Assembly (NCBI GenBank): GCA_002371025.1
Contig: DFFQ01000158.1
Span: 1-5,492 of the forward strand
Direction of reading: 5' to 3'
DNA: 5,492 nt
From: Lachnospiraceae bacterium UBA3772
Lineage (GTDB): Bacteria > Bacillota > Clostridia > Lachnospirales > Lachnospiraceae
The stretch's first letter is position 1, and every line of letters begins with the position of its first letter. Shown here in pieces: positions 1 to 5,492 of the stretch. Both the position numbers and the translations under genes were made by a program. The notes beneath the pieces were generated by a model. That model ran no database searches. It worked only from the letters and a program-made list of their open reading frames with translations, and was not told the origin of the DNA.

Positions 1-647
1 ATAAGGGTTTTATCCCCTGGGATGACGATATTGATATCATGATGCCAAGACCTGATTATGAAAAACTTTTAGACATTTCAGCATCTTCTCCCAATTCAAG
101 ATATCAGTTATTAAGTTCTAGGAATAACGGCTATCTATATGGTTTTGCAAAGATTGTTGACAAGCAGACAGAAATTGTAGATGATACCATTGAGGAAATA
201 CCAGGGCTGGGTATTTGGGTGGATATTTTCCCTTTTGATGGCATGAAAAGTAAAACTTCATGGAATAATAAATTCTGTTTTTACTTAAATAAATTCCGTG
301 GTGCTGCCGTATATAAAGAATTTCCCCAAGGAAAAGGTGCAAATTTTCTGACTTGGAAATTATGTCGTCTTATAGGTTATCGGTTGTTCCTGAATTTGTA
401 TGAACGTTTCTGCAAGTCTATTCCATATGATAGTTCACAGTATGTTGGCTTGATTTCCGATATGCTTGATTATCATGAGAGGGAACTTTTTTCACAGACC
501 ACAAAAGTGGAGTTTGAAGGAAAAAAATACGATGCCCCTATAGGTTATGATAAGGTATTAAGAAATTATTATGGTGATTATATGCAGCTACCTCCCGAAG
601 ATCAGCGCCAGACACATCATATAAAAGCAATATTAAAATCTAATTAA
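1..647 (+). CDS. licD: LicD-family phosphocholine transferase (partial, 5' end missing)
   Basis: LicD proteins transfer a phosphocholine group (in some relatives another phospho-substituent) from a CDP-activated donor to a sugar of a cell-surface glycan, at the cytoplasmic side of the inner membrane. The reading frame is open from base 3 and gives 214 visible residues. It opens with the family signature GFIPWDDDIDI (bases 6-38), whose acidic residues are the presumed metal-binding and catalytic centre. Family-typical blocks follow: 'GIWVDIFPFDGM' near bases 210-245 and a C-terminal 'YDAPIGYDKVLRNYYGDYM' segment near 528-584. The in-frame ATGs at 39 and 42 lie after the catalytic motif and cannot be the true start. 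By comparison with the usual length of about 260-280 residues, roughly 50 N-terminal residues lie upstream of the window. The gene is followed after 12 nt by the barrel gene. Family membership is very secure; phosphocholine as the transferred group is inferred from the choline genes downstream. Confidence 0.93.
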   Translation, partial: KGFIPWDDDIDIMMPRPDYEKLLDISASSPNSRYQLLSSRNNGYLYGFAKIVDKQTEIVDDTIEEIPGLGIWVDIFPFDGMKSKTSWNNKFCFYLNKFRGAAVYKEFPQGKGANFLTWKLCRLIGYRLFLNLYERFCKSIPYDSSQYVGLISDMLDYHERELFSQTTKVEFEGKKYDAPIGYDKVLRNYYGDYMQLPPEDQRQTHHIKAILKSN

Positions 648-659
648 ATCAAGTGAAAA

Positions 660-1385
660 ATGGAAAGGCTACTTTTATTAAGCTTACTATTGTTGTTGAG
701 TATGCAAAATTACGCTCAAGAAGTTGCAAAAGAATTAAAAGATTCTAAGTTCTCTTTATCATTAGAATTAAGTTCTAAATATATGTGGAGAGGATTAGAA
801 TATGGCGATGCTCCAACCGTGTTCCCCGGGATTAATTTTAATTATAAGAATTTCAACGCCTATGCAATGGGGGCATACTCTGTGAACGGTTCGCATCAGG
901 AAGTGGATCTTGGTATTGGTTATACCAAAGACTGGTTCTTTATTGGTGCTGCTGATTATTATTATCCATCTGCAGTTGGGAATAAAGATAGTTATTTTAA
1001 CTTGAATAACCGCGAGACAGGACATTCTGTCGAACTATACACCACTATCTCTCCTCAAAAAATACCTCTTTGGTTAACTTTGTCATCATATATTTGGGGG
1101 GCCGATAAGAATCTGGATGGCAAACAAGCCTATTCCTCTTATGCTGAGTTGGGGTATAATTTTAACTTCAAAAATGACAATGTCCTGAGTGTGTGTGTGG
1201 GTGCAGCATTGAACAAGGGTTTCTATACGGATTATGAAAAAGGGTTTAACGTGGTAAATATCGGGCTTAAATACGCCACCTCAATTCCACTTGGTAAGTT
1301 CCGACTTCCCGTCAGTGCATCCTATATTCTTAACCCTTATAAAGAAAAGTCGTTCATTACATTCTCTTTATACCTGAACAGTTAA
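660..1385 (+). CDS. Outer-membrane beta-barrel protein, TorF/Gcw_chp-like
   Basis: This is a 241-residue secreted protein. Residues 1-20 form a clear signal peptide: a short charged start (MER), a long Leu/Ser core and a likely cleavage around 'NYAQ|E'. The rest alternates polar and aromatic/hydrophobic residues as in transmembrane beta-strands, is rich in Tyr, Phe, Asn and Gly, and ends in an amphipathic strand (FITFSLYL). The 'SKYMWRGL' motif at residues 39-46, followed by a 'EVDLGIGY' strand at 81-88, resembles the TorF-like/Gcw_chp family of small putative porins. That assignment is from memory of the family pattern and is less secure than the barrel fold. The start at 660 is 12 nt after the licD stop, and the stop is one base before the next ATG, so it is surely cotranscribed with the phosphocholine genes. 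I infer a possible role in bringing choline across the outer membrane; an unrelated structural or export role is equally open. Confidence 0.82.
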   Translation: MERLLLLSLLLLLSMQNYAQEVAKELKDSKFSLSLELSSKYMWRGLEYGDAPTVFPGINFNYKNFNAYAMGAYSVNGSHQEVDLGIGYTKDWFFIGAADYYYPSAVGNKDSYFNLNNRETGHSVELYTTISPQKIPLWLTLSSYIWGADKNLDGKQAYSSYAELGYNFNFKNDNVLSVCVGAALNKGFYTDYEKGFNVVNIGLKYATSIPLGKFRLPVSASYILNPYKEKSFITFSLYLNS

Positions 1386-1386
1386 A

Positions 1387-2973
1387 ATGAAGACGGCAGT
1401 TATACTAACGGCCAGAAGGGAACGGGATTCGGACATTCCCTATCCACTGATTCCGTTTGACGGAGAAAAATGCCTGATAGACAGGACACTTGACATACTA
1501 AGGCAACTTGGTATAGTCAATATTGTCATGGTGACCGGTTTTAAATCGGAGTTATTTGAAGTATACAACCATGAGGATGTGACAATACTCAAAAATGTCG
1601 ATTACCGTTTTACTGCTTCCATGGCTTCATTAGCAGTTGCAAAAGACTTTATACATGAGGATTTTTTATTAATCGAAGGTGACACTTTTTATGAGAGTAA
1701 GGTCATTGAGTGTTTAGTAAATACCCCGCATAAAACATGTCTGGCTATCACAGAAGAATCTGGTAATGGTGACGAAGCATTTGTTGAACTGAACCAAGGA
1801 TTTGTCACCAAAATCAGCAAGGACAAACATCAACTTGCCAATTTTGAAGGAGAACTCTTAGGCGTTTGCAAAATATCATATGAAGTATATCAGCGCATGT
1901 TGCAGAAATGGACTTCATGCAGTAACCTATATATGAATTATGAATATTTGCTGATGGATTGTACATCTGTTCTTGAGCGCCCTTATATCATGTTTAAAAA
2001 CCTGATATGGGGAGATGTGGATAATCAGGAAAATATGCTCAACCTGAAAAATTACATCTATCCAACTCTCCGCCGCAAAGAGAATCCATTTGACAAAGAA
2101 AACCTAATGAATCATTTGGAGCAGATATTCCCGAACAAAGATGTAAGAACTCATGCCCACATAGAACAGATAGGTGGAATGTCCAACAAGAATTTTAAAG
2201 TTACTATTGGAGAAGATGAGTTCGTTCTGCGTGTACCAGGGAATGGTTCTGAGGGAATGGTTGTCCGCACCAATGAGGAACAGAATTCTTTAATGGCTTG
2301 TAGAATTGGCATTAGTCCTTCTATCCATTATTTTAATAGTGGAACAGGCATTAAATTAGCAGAATATATTAAAAATGCAGAGACTCTAAACCATGCAACA
2401 ATTCAACGGAGGGCTCATTTGAAACAGATTGCTGGAATTTATAAAAAACTCCATCAATCAAACGTCAGATTTAACAACGATTTCAACGTGTTTCATGAGA
2501 TTAGAAATTACGAGCATCTTCTATTGAAAAATAATGTGAAAATGTATCCGGAATATGGAGATATCCGTGATAAGGTTTTCCAAATGGAAACACGCCTGAA
2601 TGACATTGGTATTCAACTTTCACCTTGTCATAATGATAGCGTAGCAGAGAATTTTATTAAATCTGAAGACGGAACTATATATCTCATAGACTGGGAATAT
2701 TCTGGCATGAATGATCCTATCTGGGATCTGAGTGCGCTTTTCTTAGAATCAGAATTTACTGAAGACAGTAAAGATTTCTTATTAGATTTATATTTCGATG
2801 GTAAGATACCAAATCATTTAGAAGAAAAACTGCTTATTTACCAGGTTTTAATGGATGTTTTATGGTCTATGTGGACTGTTATTAAAGAAGCAAAAGGTGA
2901 TGACTTTGGTACTTATGGAAAAGATCGCTTACAAAGAGCGATTCTGAATCTTCAAAAAATACAAAACTATTAA
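1387..2973 (+). CDS. Fused LicC-like nucleotidyltransferase and LicA-type choline kinase
   Basis: This is a 528-residue two-domain cytoplasmic protein. Residues about 240-525 are a LicA-type choline kinase of the APH/choline-kinase fold, which makes phosphocholine from choline and ATP. Visible motifs are 'NKNFKV' (267-272), the catalytic loop HNDSVAEN (415-422, pattern HxDxxxxN) and the metal-binding IDWEY (434-438), followed by NDPIWDL (442-448). Residues 1-230 are a sugar-phosphate nucleotidyltransferase-like domain with 'AVILTA' at the start, 'IEGD' (96-99; D99 is the likely metal ligand) and 'WGDVD' (208-212). The usual GxGTR loop and the following Pro-Lys are replaced by 'ARRERDSDIPYP' (9-20), so activity as a cytidylyltransferase is uncertain. 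The segment around 'GNGDEAFVE' (126-134) reminds me of the phosphonate (2-aminoethylphosphonate) cytidylyltransferase branch, which I could not test. Fused licC-licA genes are known in Treponema. The ATG at 1387 follows the previous stop after one base, with no Shine-Dalgarno. The kinase call is strong; the N-domain's substrate is not known. Confidence 0.92.
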   Translation: MKTAVILTARRERDSDIPYPLIPFDGEKCLIDRTLDILRQLGIVNIVMVTGFKSELFEVYNHEDVTILKNVDYRFTASMASLAVAKDFIHEDFLLIEGDTFYESKVIECLVNTPHKTCLAITEESGNGDEAFVELNQGFVTKISKDKHQLANFEGELLGVCKISYEVYQRMLQKWTSCSNLYMNYEYLLMDCTSVLERPYIMFKNLIWGDVDNQENMLNLKNYIYPTLRRKENPFDKENLMNHLEQIFPNKDVRTHAHIEQIGGMSNKNFKVTIGEDEFVLRVPGNGSEGMVVRTNEEQNSLMACRIGISPSIHYFNSGTGIKLAEYIKNAETLNHATIQRRAHLKQIAGIYKKLHQSNVRFNNDFNVFHEIRNYEHLLLKNNVKMYPEYGDIRDKVFQMETRLNDIGIQLSPCHNDSVAENFIKSEDGTIYLIDWEYSGMNDPIWDLSALFLESEFTEDSKDFLLDLYFDGKIPNHLEEKLLIYQVLMDVLWSMWTVIKEAKGDDFGTYGKDRLQRAILNLQKIQNY

Positions 2974-2978
2974 TTGAT

Positions 2979-4496
2979 ATGGAACAAAAAGAGACTTTAG
3001 GTAAAAAAATAGACTGGGTTATGACATTAGTTCCCTTCGTGGGCGTGTCTGCACTTTGTGCATTGTTTATGTTGATTCCTGATGATTCAAAAACAATATT
3101 AGAGGCTATTCGTAAGTTTATCGGTGATGACTGCGGAATCTATTATGCAATCTTAGGTGTCGGTGTATTTTGGTTGTCATTATGGACTGCGTTCTCTAAG
3201 TACGGAAAAGTGAAATTGGGTAATCTGGATAAGCCCCAATATGGGAACTTTATGTGGGGAGCCATGATTTTCACTTCTGCTTTGGCTGCTGACATCATGT
3301 TCTACTCTTTAAGCGAATGGGCTATGTATGCCAGTGATGAACATGTGAAAGCAATGGGAAGTATGCAGATGTGGGTTCCTACGTTTCCCCTCTTCCATTG
3401 GGGACCAATTGCTTGGTGCTTCCATATCATCTTGGCCATCTGCTTCGGGTTTATGATGCATGTCCGGCAGCGAGACCGTCAACGTTTTTCTGAAGCATGC
3501 CGTCCATTGCTCAGAGATAAAGTAGATGGAAAATGGGGAAGGCTCATCGATATTACTGCCATTCTTGCAATGCTGGCAGGAATAGCAACGACATTCTCTC
3601 TTGCCACACCTTTATTATCTGCTGCATTATGTAATGTATTGGGCATTTCTGAAAGTGTTATATTAACCATTCTTTTGCTTATTATCATTGCTGTTATATA
3701 TACACTGGCTGTGTGGTTTGGCATGAAAGGCATCTCCAAAATGGCTAAATGGTGTATGTATTTCTTTTTTGCTTTTTTAGGCTATGTCCTGTTTTTGGGT
3801 GGGGAAACCCGTTATATTTTGGAAACAGGATTCCAAAGTATCGGAAATCTTGTCCAGAATTTCATAGGGCTTTCAACAACGCTGGATCCACTTCGTGAGA
3901 CTTCTTTCCCACAGAACTGGACATTATATTATTGGGCGTATTGGATGGCATGGACTATTGGCACACCATTCTTTATTGGATTGATTAGTAAAGGACGCAC
4001 CATAAAGAACACAATTCTTGGTGGATATGGCTGGGCTTTGGCTGGTACTTTCACATCGTTTATTATTTTAGGCAATTATGGCTTGGCTCAACAGATGAAA
4101 CATGGGCTGGATATTGTGGGCTTTGTAGATGGTGGTGGAACTTATTATGAAGCAATTTTGAAAATCTTGGGGACATTGCCATTGCCAAGCCTTGCAATGC
4201 TGCTTCTTGTTATTACAATGATTATGTTTTATGCAACATCTTTTGATACGCTGACCCTAATTGCATCTACGTATTCGTACAAAAGAATTGGAGCGGAAGA
4301 AGAACCTCATAAACTTATCCGAACATTATGGGCAGTGATGTTCATCTTATTCCCTATTGGTTTAATCTTTGCGGAAAATTCAATGTACGGTTTGCAGTCT
4401 GTATCCATTATTGCCGCCTTTCCGATAGGTATAATCATTATTCTAATGATTTGGTCTTTTTTTAAGGATGCAAATTTGTATATTAACGAAAAGTAA
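2979..4496 (+). CDS. BCCT-family transporter, probable choline importer
   Basis: This is a 505-residue inner-membrane protein with about 12 hydrophobic helices and the core blocks of the betaine/choline/carnitine transporter family. These are 'KYGKVKLG' (74-81), 'HWGPIAW' (140-146), 'WTLYYWAYWMAW' (314-325) and 'GLISKGRTIK' (334-343). Aligned by eye to BetP, the substrate-cage tryptophans are present (W141, W146, W322, W325), but the Tyr of TM4 is His149. The sodium-site Thr-Ser pair of the unwound helix is kept (T420, S421). The glycine stretch GMGIG of betaine transporters is 'ALAAD' (101-105), with Asp105 at the place where aspartate is linked to choline specificity and proton coupling. 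The gene begins 5 nt after the choline kinase stop and ends 3 nt before licC, so supplying choline for phosphocholine synthesis is the natural role. It replaces the unrelated LicB permease of Haemophilus. Family is secure; choline as substrate is inferred from context and Asp105. Betaine or carnitine remain possible. Confidence 0.93.
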   Translation: MEQKETLGKKIDWVMTLVPFVGVSALCALFMLIPDDSKTILEAIRKFIGDDCGIYYAILGVGVFWLSLWTAFSKYGKVKLGNLDKPQYGNFMWGAMIFTSALAADIMFYSLSEWAMYASDEHVKAMGSMQMWVPTFPLFHWGPIAWCFHIILAICFGFMMHVRQRDRQRFSEACRPLLRDKVDGKWGRLIDITAILAMLAGIATTFSLATPLLSAALCNVLGISESVILTILLLIIIAVIYTLAVWFGMKGISKMAKWCMYFFFAFLGYVLFLGGETRYILETGFQSIGNLVQNFIGLSTTLDPLRETSFPQNWTLYYWAYWMAWTIGTPFFIGLISKGRTIKNTILGGYGWALAGTFTSFIILGNYGLAQQMKHGLDIVGFVDGGGTYYEAILKILGTLPLPSLAMLLLVITMIMFYATSFDTLTLIASTYSYKRIGAEEEPHKLIRTLWAVMFILFPIGLIFAENSMYGLQSVSIIAAFPIGIIIILMIWSFFKDANLYINEK

Positions 4497-4499
4497 TAA

Positions 4500-5168
4500 A
4501 TGAACGCAATTATTCTTGCTGCAGGAATGGGTACCCGGCTTCGTCCCTTAACAAACGATATTCCCAAATGTCTCGTTAAGGTAAACGGTATGCCTATGGT
4601 TGAACGCCAAATCCAATTTCTACATGAAATTGGTATTGAAGATATTACACTTGTATCTGGATATAAGGCTGAAAAACTGGATTTTTTAAAGGAAAAATAT
4701 GGAGTAGATATTGTATATAATGAGAAATATGATATCTGCAACAATATTTATTCCATGTATAAAGTTCTCGACAGATTTGGTGATACATGGGTGATTGAAG
4801 GTGATATATATATGCAAAGCAACTGCTTTACAAAAAATATCGGTGGATCTACCTATTTTGCAAAGTGGCATGATCACTATTTCAAAGAATGGGGACTTGT
4901 TACCAACTCTGAAGGGTATTTAGAATCAATAAATGTTGGTGATGGACAAGGAATGATCATGTCTGGTATCTCTTTTTGGAATGTTAATGATGCAAGAATT
5001 ATCAGTGATGAAATCATGTATTTAATTAAAAAGGAGGATTATGAAGATTTGTTCTGGGACAATTCTGTCATCAACGTACTGAATAAAGTGAATATTCGAG
5101 TTCAGAGATTTGATGATTTGTTTGAAATGGACACATTAGAAGATATTCTCCAATTTAATAACTTATAA
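4500..5168 (+). CDS. licC: CTP:phosphocholine cytidylyltransferase LicC
   Basis: This cytoplasmic enzyme couples CTP to phosphocholine to give CDP-choline, the donor used by LicD. It has 222 residues, close to the roughly 229 of the pneumococcal enzyme. All expected elements are visible: the N-terminal nucleotide loop LAAGMGTRLRPLT (6-18), Pro22-Lys23, 'NNIYSMY' (81-87), and the metal-binding Asp102 in 'IEGDIY'. In the second half are 'STYFAKW' (117-123), 'MSGISFW' (154-160), 'FWDN' (185-188) and the terminal 'EMDTLED' (209-215). Several of these match my memory of Streptococcus pneumoniae LicC (for example its NNFYSLY, LSGVSFW and YWDN), which argues for this substrate rather than a sugar 1-phosphate. 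The ATG lies 3 nt after the transporter stop in an A-rich leader, so translation is probably coupled. Together with the N-terminal domain of the kinase fusion it gives the operon two domains of this fold; this is the intact one. Confidence 0.93.
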   Translation: MNAIILAAGMGTRLRPLTNDIPKCLVKVNGMPMVERQIQFLHEIGIEDITLVSGYKAEKLDFLKEKYGVDIVYNEKYDICNNIYSMYKVLDRFGDTWVIEGDIYMQSNCFTKNIGGSTYFAKWHDHYFKEWGLVTNSEGYLESINVGDGQGMIMSGISFWNVNDARIISDEIMYLIKKEDYEDLFWDNSVINVLNKVNIRVQRFDDLFEMDTLEDILQFNNL

Positions 5169-5173
5169 TTGGA

Positions 5174-5492
5174 ATGCTAGTAAATTCAATTATATTCTGG
5201 ATATTTTTTGCAGTGTTCCTGCTACCCTACTTCACGCTGATGCGGGGAAGCAATAAGATACAAAACTTGTGGCTATTGGCTGCAAGTTACGTTTTCTATG
5301 GGTATGCGGATTGGAGGATGTGCATTCTTTTGTTAATCGCCACTATGACATTCTACCTGTTGGGAATGGCAATTAATAGGGTTTCAAGATTCAGGTTTCA
5401 AGATTCAGGTAAATCATTACTCACTCCAAAAACGTTTGTTGTTTTGGGAGTTATCCTGGGAGCGGGAATGCTGCTGTACTTTAAGTACCTGA
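5174..5492 (+). CDS. MBOAT-family membrane O-acyltransferase (partial, N-terminal part)
   Basis: An open frame runs from the ATG at 5174 to the window edge and gives 106 complete codons. It begins 5 nt after the licC stop, in the same operon. The pattern is that of the N-terminus of AlgI/DltB-type MBOAT proteins. There is an opening hydrophobic helix ('MLVNSIIFWIFFAVFLLPYF'), then a polar stretch and the hallmark 'NLWLLAASYVFYGYADWR' (residues 31-48). A second membrane span ('CILLLIATMTFYLLG'), a basic loop (about 68-86) and a third span ending 'YFKYL' (102-106) follow. Such enzymes acylate sugars or teichoic-type polymers from the membrane, often with an SGNH-type partner. The catalytic His and most of the protein lie outside the window. 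Acylation of the same glycan that receives phosphocholine is inferred from operon position only. The basic loop contains a 14-bp tandem repeat. Confidence 0.85.
   Translation, partial: MLVNSIIFWIFFAVFLLPYFTLMRGSNKIQNLWLLAASYVFYGYADWRMCILLLIATMTFYLLGMAINRVSRFRFQDSGKSLLTPKTFVVLGVILGAGMLLYFKYL
5380..5410 (+). repeat. 14-bp tandem direct repeat inside the MBOAT gene
   Basis: The unit ggtttcaagattca occurs twice without mismatch (5380-5393 and 5394-5407), followed by the first three bases of a third copy (5408-5410). Because 14 is not a multiple of 3, the two copies are read in different frames and the encoded peptide (VSRFRFQDSG region, residues about 69-79) is not itself repeated. Removing one unit would put a TAA in frame immediately after the repeat; adding one would read to a TGA at 5490-5492. 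Confidence 0.9.

Noticed and set aside
118..342. A 74-codon open frame on the - strand
   Set aside because: It lies wholly inside the conserved licD frame and has no protein-like features of its own.
648..659. A promoter in the gap between licD and the barrel gene
   Set aside because: Twelve bases are too few, and I see no separate promoter motif; readthrough from licD is simpler.
795..1025. A 76-codon open frame on the - strand
   Set aside because: It lies inside the barrel protein gene, with no upstream signal or family likeness.
1096..1101. A run of six G in the barrel gene as a contingency tract
   Set aside because: Known switching G tracts are generally longer; six is within chance for a gene with Trp-Gly-Ala codons.
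1189..1199. A short GT dinucleotide run (five units plus one base) in the barrel gene as a phase-variation tract
   Set aside because: It is too short to be convincing for slippage switching, and its codons fit the strand pattern of the protein.
3479..3739. An 86-codon open frame on the - strand
   Set aside because: It is antisense to conserved membrane segments of the transporter and shows no coding character.
4307..4744. A 145-codon open frame on the - strand
   Set aside because: It overlaps the end of the BCCT gene and the start of licC, both strongly conserved on the + strand, and its translation shows no recognisable domain.
4686..4877. A 63-codon open frame on the - strand
   Set aside because: It is antisense to licC, and the + strand frame is clearly the gene.

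Overview
The window reads as a stretch of one co-directional operon, all on the + strand, that builds and attaches phosphocholine (ChoP) to a surface glycan. The host looks like a low-GC Gram-negative, most likely a member of the Bacteroidota. Three observations support this. None of the starts has a recognisable Shine-Dalgarno sequence; the leaders are A/T-rich. One product is a secreted outer-membrane beta-barrel whose signal peptide ends in a typical 'YAQ' context. The genes are packed with 1-12 nt spacers. The phylum assignment is an inference; Fusobacteria or spirochaetes with lic genes are alternatives.

Layout: (1) 1-647, 3' part of a LicD-family phosphocholine transferase, with its 5' end outside the window; (2) 660-1385, a small outer-membrane beta-barrel of the TorF/Gcw_chp-like type; (3) 1387-2973, a fusion of a LicC-like nucleotidyltransferase domain and a LicA-type choline kinase; (4) 2979-4496, a BCCT-family transporter, presumably for choline; (5) 4500-5168, a canonical LicC CTP:phosphocholine cytidylyltransferase; (6) 5174-5492, the N-terminal part of an MBOAT-family membrane O-acyltransferase, running off the window. 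No gap exceeds 12 nt, so there are no long non-coding stretches. I see no RNA gene, insertion sequence, CRISPR array, promoter or terminator.

Proposed pathway: choline crosses the outer membrane, possibly through the barrel protein, and is imported by the BCCT transporter. It is phosphorylated by the kinase half of the fusion protein and activated to CDP-choline by LicC. LicD then transfers it to a sugar of a lipopolysaccharide or capsule-type glycan. The MBOAT protein may acylate the same or a linked glycan.

The cluster differs from the classical licABCD layout in several ways. A BCCT transporter stands where a LicB permease would be expected. A beta-barrel gene is embedded in the operon. 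There are two cytidylyltransferase-type domains, and one lacks the usual glycine-rich signature. The MBOAT gene also carries a 14-bp tandem repeat whose loss or gain of one unit would truncate the protein.
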